Source: Torreya grandis (taxonomy: Eukaryota > Streptophyta > Pinopsida > Cupressales > Taxaceae). Taken from it: DNA of 64,000 bases. The position numbers and the translations under genes are program-made. Position 1 is the first letter of the stretch, and each line of letters opens with the position of its first letter. Below, piece by piece: positions 48,927-60,000 of this stretch. The stretch is from assembly GCA_037957365.1 (NCBI GenBank), contig JARHVA010001739.1:2505501-2569500 (forward strand). Reading direction: 5' to 3'. The notes under the pieces were generated by a model. It was not told where the DNA came from, made no database searches, and saw only the letters and a list, made by a program, of their open reading frames with translations.

Positions 48927-49642
48927 CTAGGCATTCATAGCCCTGATAAAGATGCCTTTGGCTCTACTCACAACCTTGATCCACTACTAGCTAGGCATCT
49001 ATAGCCCCGATGGAGGTTACTAGAGTCACCTTTGCTTGGAAAGCTTTTGATTTTTCAATAAACTCCTATTTTTGTATTTTTTTAGACCATTTAGGTTTTC
49101 TAATAAAGGTTGGGAACTAGGTTAGCTAGGTTTAGGGATTTGGTCAAGTGTTTGATCCTAAGACAATAACCTATGGTTGCAACCTTTATCCTAGGCAAGG
49201 ATGTTTATTAAGTGTGAGCATGATTGTGTTTCAATAATTTAATCTTTCATCCCATATGTGTAATTCTTATTAAAACCAAGTTTAGATCAAAACAATGTTT
49301 GAGTTCTTATGAAACAATTAACCTATCCACTTAGTCTTTACTAGTTTTTCTAAATCATAACATTAAGCTCATATTTTATATCCATGGTCAACATTTTCTC
49401 AAGATACATACCTACATTTCTGAACTTGTGGAGTTTCTAAGATTATTGAATAAACTCTAAGATAAGGGTTGCCCAAAAGGATTTATTAGAAATAAGGGAC
49501 AAAACAAAGAAAGCAAACAAGTAAAAAAAAATAACAAGCAAATAAATATGCACAAACATATGTAAAAACAAGGGATAGGAAAGAAAGAGCATAAGGAAAC
49601 TAAACTAGCCTATTTATGCTAAATCTAACTAGTCTTATAGAT

Positions 49643-50700
49643 TTATTCCATGAAGAACCCAAGAGGAGCAATAGAAAAGTAATGCTTGAGGTAATACCCA
49701 TTGGTGGGCAATGTGAATTCTAGTCCTTTTAGGTCTTTTAGCTTAAAGGTGTTATTCCCAAGTGTCTTGGAAATCTGGTAGGGGGCTATCCATAGAGGTG
49801 TGAAATTTCCATGTTTTTCCTTAGGTTCAGATGCCTTATCCCAAAGAAGAACTAAGTCTCCATGTCTGAACACAATTACCTTTGATCTCTTATCAAAACA
49901 TCTCTTCATCATGGTCTGGTGTCTACTAAAATTATCAAAATATTTTTCTCATGCATCTTCCATTTGAACAATGTCCAACAGTCTTGAATTTGCAAGTTTA
50001 TGATCTTCTTCCATATATTCTTGCATGAACATGTATGTATGTAACTTGAGGTTGATAAGGAATATCGGATCTTGGACATACACCAAAAAGAATGGTGATT
50101 CCTTTAGGGCTTGCTTGATTCTTATTCTGTCTACCCAAAGGGCATACTTGAGAATTTTATGCCAAGTTCTAGGCTTTTTTCTATTGTAGACTTCTTTATT
50201 ACTTTCATCAAGTTTTTATTAGTATATTTAGAGATTCCATTACCTTGAGGGTAAGGGTTGGATGAGAACTTGAGAATTATATTGTTATCATATGTCCATT
50301 CTATCATTTCAATAGATATGAAGGTAGATCCATTATCATATACTAGAGAGACCAGAGTTCCAAACTTGATGCATATGTTTTCCTCTAAAAAATTGATCAC
50401 TTTTTCAGTTCTACACTATTTGGTGGCTACTGCTTTAGTCCACCTCATAAAAAAATTAGTGGTAGTTAGAACATACTTTTGACCTTATGATGAGTTGGGG
50501 TTGATTACCCCTATAAAGTCTAATCCCCATTGTGCAAAGGGTTTATCAAACATTATTGGTTGCAATGGCATTGCTACTTTTAGCTCCTTTGTGATAAAAA
50601 TTAGGCATGAGTGCCATTCCCTCACATGCTCTTGAGTGTATTTGAAGATGGTGGGCCAATAAGATCTAGCTCTCAAAATTTTATGGGTTGTGGTTCTTTT
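49643..50700 (-). pseudogene. Integrase of minus-strand element
   Basis: From right to left: a zinc-region remnant (YWPTIFKYTQEHVREWHSC, first cysteine gone), WGLDFIGVINPNSS with the first catalytic D, then FLEENICIKFG, LVYDNGSTF with the second D, and PQGNGISKYTNKNLM, where the family's AESTNK glutamate is K. The C-terminal part 49912-49643 has GDLVLLWDKASEPK and a changed GPYxI (APYQI), finishing LKHYF. Three open stretches are separated by frameshifts. Confidence 0.85.
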
Positions 50701-51039
50701 GAATGCCCACTTCCCAAATTCTCATGAAATGTGCTCATTATCTCAACAACTTCTTCCTTTGAAATGCATCTTAGGCAGACACCTTCAAAGTTATTTCAGT
50801 ATAACACTCCATTATTGATTAGGTAATGGGATGAATTGAGTCTTAGAGCTCTCTTCTGCTCCTTGTTTATTCCTACAAGACAAGTATCATTAATCGATAA
50901 GTAATGATAGGATCATACCAATCATTATTCTAAAAGTTTTATTGATCAACTGGATTGATACTTAACTTGAGGATAGCATTGGTAATCATTTGATTCAAAC
51001 CTTGACACCTTAGAAATATTTTAGTCTTCATCTCTATGT

Positions 51040-51400
51040 CATATTCCTAAAGAACAGACATCCACTTACCTCTCCTTTCTCCTATCTTGTTATGACTTAG
51101 CATGAGCTTTGTAGCAGGGTCAGGTAGGATGGCATGTACTTTATTCCTAAGAATGTACTGCCTAAATTTATTCACTACCTTAACTAATGCACATTCTTGT
51201 TTATCAGTTAAAGAATAATTTAACTCAATATTTTTAAATTTGGTTCTCATGAAAGCAATTGGATGGTCACATCCATCAATTTTCTAAGGTAAAATTGCAA
51301 CAATAGTGTGATCAAAAGTGAATAGAGTTAAAAGCCCTTTGAGAAGTCTAGACTTATTAGTATTTGATCTTGGTTGATTGCATCCTTGATGTCATTGAAT
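51040..51400 (-). pseudogene. RNase H after RT, minus-strand element
   Basis: The open stretch 51250-51047 gives NYSLTDKQECALVKVVNKF and RQYILRNKV, the end of the Ty3/gypsy RNase H, where NYS-x-x-(E/D)K(E/Q)-x-LA-x-V-x-x-x-x-x-(F)RHY is conserved. PDPATKLMLSHNKIGERRGK follows. The upstream acidic residues are in frames I could not follow with confidence. Confidence 0.65.
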
Positions 51401-51682
51401 TGCTTCTTGGTTTCTTCATTCCAAGTGATTTTTACATCTTTCTTTAGCATGCCATTAAATGGCTTGAAATTTTTTGTAAAACCAAAAATAAACTTCCTTA
51501 CAAAGTGATTTTTTCCAAATAATTATTTTAGTTCTTTCCTAATATTAAGAGGATTTATCTTTGATATAGCTTATACTCTATTTGATCTATAGAGATTCCC
51601 TCTTTAGTAATGACATGGCCTAAAAATTTACCTTCAGTAACACAAAAGATGCTTTTCTTGGGGTTGAGATAAATACCATACC

Positions 51683-52330
51683 TTATATAGCATTTAAATA
51701 CCTATTGGAGGTGCATGATGTGGTACTCCCTATTTTATAGAAAATAGTCAGGTCATCCATATAAATGATGATGTACTTACTAATTAGGCCTTGGAAATAA
51801 TGATCTATGGCTCTTTGGAATGTTTCCCCTACATTAATCAACCTGAATGGACTCCTCTTATAAGCAAACATGCCCATTTATTAGTGAAAGTAGTCTTCAT
51901 TCTATCTTCTTTGTTCACTAGCACCTAGTTGTACCCTAAAAAAACATCAAGAAAGGACATCATGGTAGAACCAGAAACACTTTTTATAACTTTGTCTAAA
52001 TAAGGAAAAGGATAGTTGTCTTTTTTAGATGACTTATTTATATTTCTAAAATCAATACACAGTCTTATTTAACCATTCTTTTTCCTAACTGGTACCAAAT
52101 TGGCCACCTAGGTAGAGTTCCTATGGGAAATATAATCTTGGCATCCAATAAATTTTTGACTTCTTTGAAAATCATAGGTTCTAAAATAGGGTTGACAAGC
52201 CTCTATTTTTATTTCAAAGGTTGTAGTCTTTCTTTAAAGTTATGGTATGAGTGATGACTTTTGGATCAAAAATCTTAAAGTCATCATATGACCATGCAAT
52301 TATGTCCTTATAGGTTGTGAGAAAGTCTTT
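51683..52330 (-). pseudogene. Reverse transcriptase of minus-strand element
   Basis: AWSYDDFKIFDPKVITHTI (about 52305-52250) is the pre-RT linker. Then WVANLVPVRKKNG-like sequence and IRLCIDFRNINKSS (about 52120-52030) give the fingers in one phase. After frameshifts the palm is open at 51877-51683: FAYKRSPFRLINVGETFQRA and IIIYMDDLTIF. The catalytic YMDD (51763-51752) is intact, unlike the inner element's. Stops and shifts still make it inactive. Confidence 0.8.
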
Positions 52331-52819
52331 GGATTTACTATATTCAATGCTCATATATTTTGTCCCTGTATTAACTAATTAAGGCTAATCTTGAGGTCCA
52401 AGATCAACTACCTTGTAATCCTTCCCACTTGCTTTAGGAATCATAGTGTTCTTAGCTAGCTTATCCTAGTCAAATAATCTCCCTAAGGAAATCATGCCTT
52501 TTTGGATTTTATTTTCATTCAACTGAATGAATTTAGTACCAAATCTTCCATCTTAAAAAGTACTTTTATTGGCCTCATCTATGACACGTGCCTCAAATAT
52601 TTTTGAGTTGGTCATAAAACCTAGGATTTGTTGATACTCACTAAAAACCTATAGATGGTTTACATTATCTAGGACAAAAGAGCAAGGGACCATCTCAGTG
52701 ATAAAGTTTTGAGAGTCAGGGTTTGGCACAAGATTGGTTGCAGCTGAATCAGGCTCATTAGCATCCTTGTTTTCTTCCCTAGGGATGGAAACAATGTTGA
52801 ATGCATCAAAATATTTCAA

Positions 52820-53110
52820 CTAATCCGAGACTCTAAATTTATATCTCTTGAGGTATGACAATTTGCACTAGTATCTACTCCTTACCTGATTGACTAATAG
52901 TTTTGAGTCAACATGAAATAATAATTATTTGACTTTATACTTGATGGAAAATTATAAACCTAAGATTAATGATTCATATTCTACAAGATTATTGGTGCAT
53001 GGAAATTGGAGTGTATAGGAAGCATGATATTCCTTGACAGTAGGATTAGTTAGGACAACTCTTACTCTAGACCCAAACTTACATCTATCTCCATCAAAAT
53101 GTATCTTCTA
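52820..53110 (-). pseudogene. RNase H before RT (archaeal-type-like)
   Basis: Minus-strand frame HFDGDRCKFGSRVRVVLTNP, then SYTLQFPCTNNLVEYESLIL and FHVDSKLLVNQVRSRY. These are the FDG-x-x, C(T)NN-x-AEYEAL and (G)DSxLV-x-Q-V blocks of the RNase H type that accompanies some plant gypsy elements. D, E and D are still visible; stops are two TAA and one TAG. It lies between protease and RT, so the element has two RNase H domains on either side of RT. Confidence 0.75.
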
Positions 53111-53269
53111 TAACCCAAGAATAGTATGAGAAGGTTTATAATTACTTACCGTAGCAGTTTCAAGAGTGAAAACTCCTAAATTAGAGTCAACTATGTTCAC
53201 CTTTTCATTCACAACATTATATTCTATGATCATATGTTTCATTTGAGGCTCTCTTTCCACTATGATCTG

Positions 53270-53650
53270 ATTTGGTACTCATTTCCATGGTAGCCACAAA
53301 TGAGAATATTCAGTGGACATATATCCATTTAGGGCCTCGGTCCATTCCCTACCTAACAGTAATCTATAAGCATAAAACATGTCTACCTGGATATCAATAA
53401 ATTATTAGACTCTAGGTTTAGAATCCAGTTTCAAATGAACATTTAATAATTCCCCAAATACATTGAATATAGACTTATATAACTAAGTGAAAAATCTATC
53501 AGATTTGATAGGATTCAATCTAAGTTGCTTACAAATACCTACTGGCATAATATTGGTGGATGCACCAAAATCTAACAAATAGTTATGTAAATTCTTACCA
53601 AACATTATGACAGTAAGTAAAAAAGGTGGGGATTTTATTTTAGCTTTATA
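53270..53650 (-). pseudogene. Retropepsin of minus-strand element
   Basis: HNYLLDFGASTNIMPVGICKQ gives the active site (about 53592-53570). The family D(S/T)GAS reads DFGAS, so the catalytic aspartate is kept but S/T is F. Further on, LLLGREWTEALNGYMSTEYSH matches the LLGRPWI and following block. Confidence 0.75.
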
Positions 53651-54249
53651 CATCATTAGCATTATCAGTCTTGGATGTCTTGCTAGGTTTCTTGGACAAG
53701 GACTTCAACAATAGGTCCCTTTTTTAGTTATCTATGCCAATTCATGCAATGTGATGTTAGCCTTTATTTTCTTCATGTCTTTGACAATATTATACCCAAT
53801 TTTATTTGAAGAAATAAATGCATCATTACTTTATTTATAAGTACTTCCATTTGTAGGCTCTAGGTTATTATCTTATGTAGTATCTGGAGTAGTGCCAAAG
53901 TTATTTGGAGGTGTTGAAGTAGTTAGGGGATGATTCTACTCTCTATTTCTTAGATTGTAGGTATTATTTAGGAACTACTAGAAATCATGAAATTCTTCTG
54001 AAATATCATCAAGTTCATTGTCTTCTTGTAAGGGGAAGTCAAATGTCTCCACCATGAAGAGTTGGTCAACAAATTTAGATCCTAATGTACCTAAACCATT
54101 ATCTTTGTTAGGAACTACTTCAAAGGTGTCCAATTCTTCCTAAAAGGCTTCAAAAGCTTTACATAATTTAATGCAATACATTTCACCATGATTAGTAGTA
54201 GAATGTACCCTATAATAATCAGTTAAGGTAACATAAATAAGATTTATGT

Positions 54250-55290
54250 CCATAGTTTTCTTTTCATCAAATGATTCATTGTTCTTATTGTTATGAAAAC
54301 TATCATTTTGAAACCTATTATTAAGTCTATTGAATCTTTGAAATTAAAATTTCCTACTTGAGCTTTCTCTTGTATGGGTAACTTGATTTTACAATTGAAG
54401 GAAATTAATGCTAATATTTTGGACCATCTTTAAGATAGATTCATTCTCACTCTTTGGAGTTTTTGAATTCTGAACCTAATTATTATTAGCACCATTAGTT
54501 GGTACAAAAGACTTTTTATCATTTGGATTAAATCCAGTTGTAGTATGATTCAAAAATCCTATGTTTTGATTAGGAACAACATGGCTCAAGGGTAATTGGT
54601 CTAAAGTTGGGAGCTAATTCAAAGCTGACAAATTCTAATTATTGTTAAGAAAGATATTCAAGGCATACATATATGGATTGACATTTGGGATAGAGTAATC
54701 CATTTGTCCTTGAGGCTATATTTGATCATTAATTATCACTGCTTCAAAGTAGGCTCGGGATAAGGTGGTTATGACTAGAAGAGATATTTTTAAGAATACA
54801 TAAGTCATAAGATCTACTGCATCTTTATAGATTCTAAAGCCAAAAAATCTTCAGGTTTGTATGGGTCTATGGTCTAGCTATGCATCTATTGAGACCTAGC
54901 ATTAAATGATCTTATGGACTCACTTACATCTCTTCTAATGTTGGTGAATTATTGGTACAAGACACATGGACTAATGATCTTTCCATATTAGTCAATAAAG
55001 ATATCGTTAAAACCATCCAAGTTGGTACTGTAATTATCAAGTAAATTAAGAAACCATTCATATACAACATCTTTAAAAGTAAAAGGAAATAACTTATATG
55101 CTACATCTTCATGAGTGACATTTAACTGTCTTAATGTAGCTCTAAATGATTTAATGTGTTCTTCTGTAATTATAACACCATTAGGACTAAATGTTGGCAA
55201 ATATTTCTCAATATTGTGGGGGAGCTCATGTACTACACTTGGTACATTGATGGAAGAATCACCTAACCACATCATACCTTGATGAAGGTA
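54250..55290 (-). pseudogene. Gag of minus-strand element
   Basis: The open stretch 55275-54988 reads YLPTFSPNGVIITEEHIKSF, then NVTHEDVAYKLFPFTFKDVV and YEWFLNLL, the retrotransposon gag capsid pattern (LPxFxPxxx..EEHxxxF...HEDVxxRLFPxTLxxxAxxWFxxL). Beyond 54988 it continues through stops with Asn-rich sequence to about 54250. No zinc knuckle was recognised. Confidence 0.75.
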
Positions 55291-55931
55291 AAATGTAGGA
55301 GTACTTTAAAGTGGTGAAGTTGGCAAAGATTTCAAACGTCTATACTTACCTTTGTCTTACCTAGCTCTCTTATGAACCTTTAATTCAAGCAAAGGTTCTC
55401 TTGTCTCTAAATGTGACCTTGTTCTAATTCTGGACAATTCCAACTTGGGAACTTTGGATCTTGTTTGAAATATGATGTGTCAAATTTTTACAAAGAACAC
55501 AAATTAGACTTGCACATTAAGTAAATTTTACCAAGATTCATATAAAGAACAAAAAATGACTATGATATTTACTTAAATCAGCTCAAAGAAGTGTTCAATT
55601 ATGCAAGTATGAATGATATTTACAACTTTAAGCTCAAATAAACTCAAATTTGCAAAGGATCTATGAATATTTGATCAAAATAACTATTAGTAACCTCAAA
55701 CTTATTGGATTGACAAAGGTAAAGCCATCTTTATCGTAATCAAATGTATATTCTCAAAGAACATTGATATTTGTCTAAAGGAAGCACAAAGATGGGTTTA
55801 GGACCATCAATATCACTAATCTTTACACAATTATTCTAAAATAAAAATATTTTTTCAAAGAATATGGTAATCTTAGATTTAAAAAATGCTAAAAATAGAA
55901 AAGATCCTATAGATTCATAAGGATGTTGATG

Positions 55932-55950
55932 GCCCTCCTTCTAGCACCAA
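55932..55950 (-). promoter_or_regulatory. Candidate primer-binding site, minus-strand element
   Basis: On the minus strand TTGGTGCTAGAAGGAGGG follows the LTR end by about 12 bases (or directly, if the LTR ends at 55951). I cannot assign the tRNA with certainty. Confidence 0.5.
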
Positions 55951-55962
55951 TGGAGCTCCACC

Positions 55963-57022
55963 TGCTGATGCCTCTAAGTGTATCATAGGTGCTCTTAGTG
56001 TTGAAATAACACTTCTCATTTTATAATTTATATAATTCAGAGAATGAGTTATAGGTTGTGGTAATCTGGTTACATGTGATGAAATAGTGTTAGAGCAATC
56101 AAACTATTTCACAATATTTATAAGCTTGGTGGTTGGGAGCCACCTTGGACATAGAAAAATCTTTACAAAAGTGAAGTAATCTATGTTAATACTAGTGAAT
56201 TCTAATCAAATGCTAATCTAAATACTATTCTATGTGAATATTTATAATGATATTTAACTAAAGTGATTTGGTTAAAAAAGAAGTAAAAAATAGGGTAGGG
56301 CAGAGAAGAAAAGTATTTTTAATCTTCATCTTAGACATCATGACAAAGTTCAAGCATTTTCCAGGCATGCACTTAAAACCAATATATGAAGTAAATTAGA
56401 TTAAGCTCAAATCACAACATATATCAGACAAACTTCAAAGGAAGATAACAAATAGTGCAAATAAGAACAATGTTTACTTTAAAGATTATTCTTTTAAGCA
56501 GATAGCTGATGCAAATTTACAAATACAAAGTAAATGAAATGAAGCAAACTAAGTAACCTTAGATTAACCTAAAAAATGCACAAGTTAACAATTTTGCATT
56601 CAAAGGTACATGCTAAGGATTCAAAAGAACTATTCAAATCTAAGATTTAGAACAAACAGTTGAGAGAGAAACCATATAATAAATGATACAAACAAATTCA
56701 GGCAATCATTTTAGAATTACTTGATTATATAAATTAGCTTAAAAGTATACAAGTTTTGTTTCTCAAAAGTCCCTCCTCATTTACAAATGACAATTCTCAT
56801 TTTATAGACTTCAAGGAAGTATGTTGATCAATTGCATCAACTTAAAAGTGTACAAAATGTAAAGGACAACTATCATTTCTACATAGTTTCTAAAATACAC
56901 TAGAGTTTATAAAATAGATTGACCTTTAGTTAAATATAATAAAAAGATACACATGCCTTTACAAAAGAATATTCCATTTTCAAAATTTACAATGCTTCCA
57001 CAAAAGGGAATATTCCTAACCA
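55963..57022 (-). repeat. LTR-like repeat, right (5' end of element)
   Basis: 1060 bp, partner of 42561-43619. Starts TGCTGATGCC on the plus strand where the left copy has TGTTGATGAC, ends TAACCA. Carries the conserved TATA box at 56807-56798. Confidence 0.65.
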
Positions 57023-60000
57023 ACTAGTGGACCCTATACTGATGAATTACCTTGATCCTACTGAAGTAACCTCATTGCCTTTTGATGCTACTCATCAGTA
57101 AGTTTGAAATTGACTATAGGTTCTAGGAAAATCTCATCCTCTTGATCCACTAAATCTCCCAGGTCCTTGTCATTTCTCCTCAAGGCTTCTTTAATGTTCT
57201 TGACCTCGAAAATCTTCTCCTCTACCATCAAGATCATATCCATGACCCTATTGTTTCTGGTACAAGACTTGCCTTGTATCTTCATCCTTACCTCTTGGAT
57301 GACCAAAGTGGTCCTGTGCTTAAAATCATCATCTAAAATGATGCCTATGGAGCTAAGTTTTGTAGGCTTTTCAATCATGGTTCCTATGAATCATTCAATT
57401 TTGTTTAGCAGCTCTTTATCATCCTTGATGAGTCTCCCTAAGAAATTTGATAATGTGATCAAACTATTGATTTTATCTATAATCAAACCCAAGATGGTAT
57501 TGAGATGAGCAATGGTGATGTTATTAAAACTAAGGATTTTATGCCTTGTAAAGATGCTAATTATATCCTTCATCTTTTACTTATAACTCTGCCATTGGGT
57601 TATTAAGCCCTTGGTTATTATATCCTTTTGGTTTAGTGCACTTTGTCTTGCCCTTATTGACTTTAGAGAGTCAAACATGTCATGAAATGATAATTCAAAC
57701 ATTTCAATAATTGCATTAGGAATAGACAAAATAACTTGTTTCTCCATATTCTCTTTCTACCTCTGTAAGTTATCTATTTTTTGTTTTATGCCTTTGATGC
57801 CAGTTTGTAGCTAGGCACTTTGAGCCTGGGCAATAGGGTGCTCACTTGGTTTCTAACCCTTCACTTTATTCAATCCAATGAAATTTTTTACATTTTGAAA
57901 AGTGAATTCCTCGCCTGTAATCATGGCTCTTTTTCTGATAACTCTTTGCAAGCTAGTTGTGGTTAGGTCAAATTTAACATCATTTAAAGAGTGTTTAATC
58001 TTTGGAGGCTTTGAAGGATCAATTTTTGAGCCACTTGAAGATTTAAGGTTAGCCACCTATCTTTCCTTCTCTTCCTTCTATAGCTCCACAATCCATGGTT
58101 TGAGCTCATCATGAACATGGATGTTAACAGACTTTGTAATTTCCCATTGATGGTGTAGAGTTGGGATCTTTTGTAGCTTTCCATATATGAACCACTCTAG
58201 AATGGTTGGTCCATAAATAGGGTTATCATCACTAAATAAATTAACCTCACTAAAAGGTATGAGTGAGGGTTAATTTGGGCCTCTTAGTTCTTGTAGGAAC
58301 CAAGGCTAGCTCAACATTTCTATTTTGTGGGATATCACTGGGACTAATTTCAAAGCTTTCCCTTTCCCCTTTTCCTTTTCTATTTTTCCATCTAGAGTTT
58401 GAGGCTCATCTTATTGTAACTCTTCCTCATATGATTTATAATCACTAGTTAGTGCCTTCAAGGCATCTTCTAATGTTTCCTTAGGATCCAATGAAATTAT
58501 GTAAATGAACTCAATAGATGACTCTAGATTTTTAAGCTAGGCAAAAGATGATTCCCTTTCCCTAGGTCTTTCTTCAAGTCTCTCTTTTCCTAACCCTTGT
58601 ACAACTTGTGCCTATGGATATTATATAGGAGGCCTATAAGATATCCATAGAAGCAAATGGTATTGTAGAGGCCCCATCTACCATATTTTAGTAGATGGAT
58701 TCTCATCTCTCTTCAATACAGCCTCAAGTTTGATGTTGTGCTTTTTACTCTAGCTAATACTTTTGAAAATGAAGATGCTCAGATGTACATTATATTATGG
58801 ACACTGAGTTGATGTTCATAAGTCATGTTAATTTATTTGTCTTTCAAATGTTTCACAACATTATCTTAGGGGTCCCAAAGTCTCAAATCATCAAGTTGTA
58901 AATTAAATGAATCTTTGTGCCTAGAAATAATGTCTACATTGTCTTAATTTTGCAACATAGTTCTACTATTAGTCAAAGGGAAAGGATAGAGTATCCCCTT
59001 ACTTTTGCCTTTGCATACACCATCAATACCATTGAATAATGGGTATGTTATATCCTATTTAGCTAGCTTGGTGGGTATATAGACTGGTTTTTTAAGTGGT
59101 TGACATAAGGTTCCCTCTATCCTGAACATAGTGCAATCAGGATATTACCAAATGTCCTCAATAAGTTCCACATACTTCTTGATCAAGGGAATAATCCTCA
59201 TCATAGGTGGCCTTGAAATGGATTCCACTAGGGATGGGTATACATAGTCATAAATGAATTATATGTGGTCCCTATACTTGAATATATGTAGTTTGAAACA
59301 GCAATGGGAGACTATTTGTCTTCTATTAGGTGATCAATTATTGATGTTAGGGATTTTGGTAGTGGTAATAGGGCATAAAAAGATAAGACATCATGAAGAA
59401 ATGATTGTTGGTTTTATTCTTTATGGTAGAGAATTGTTGTTTTAAGAAAATATTGATCATCTCACCTAATGGGGGATTAAGTCCCTTTTCAACCATGAAA
59501 TATATATAAGGGACCCAAATTTTGTTGACATAAGTGGTGAAGGGTGCCCCAGACAATCTGTTGATCAATGTAATAATCATTCTAATTCCTAACCTAAATT
59601 GGGAAATTGGGATCCTTCCAACGGGGTCAAAAACTACATGGGTCCCTAAATATAGCCATGGGGCAAGGATGGTTTTTTGGTCATTTTTGTTGGACCATTC
59701 CATAATTATGGGTAAATAGAGCTGGGTCTTGGGTATCTTGTAGTAATTTTTAAATGATATGGGGGAAATGTAATCAACTCTCATAAAACTATATTCATGG
59801 ACTATCATATTTTGGTCCATTTTACAGTCCTTAAAAATAGGGGCAATAACATCGATGTAATGTAATACCTCTGGTTTCACATCCATGTTTTGAAGAATGG
59901 TCATCTGGATGGAGACCATTTTGTAGTATCTCTGGTGGGCTATGGCATTCTTTTCATCTTTTTTGGTGATTACTTGCAACTCTTTAATGGCCCATAAAAG

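Larger units (their letters stand above)
47276..49640. other. Region between integrase and third ORF
   Basis: Mostly non-coding, with short repeats of GGCCTCACAGATGTCAAT type at its left edge. It includes a hairpin (48578-48614), an antisense tRNA-iMet-type primer site (48914-48926) and a diverged duplication around GCCTA/GGCAT-CTATAGCCC (48925-49060). The last two may be a relic of another LTR element. Confidence 0.4.
42561..57022 (-). mobile_element. Minus-strand Ty3/gypsy element with two RNase H domains
   Basis: In transcription order (right to left): LTR 57022-55963, primer-binding-site candidate, gag, protease, an RNase H, RT, a second RNase H, integrase, an unassigned stretch, a third ORF and LTR 43619-42561. 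Two LTR models are possible (see the direct repeats). By eye about 91% agreement between the LTR copies over 200 bp. Coding parts are broken by frameshifts and TAG/TAA stops, but RT still has YMDD and integrase still has its first two aspartates. Confidence 0.8.
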
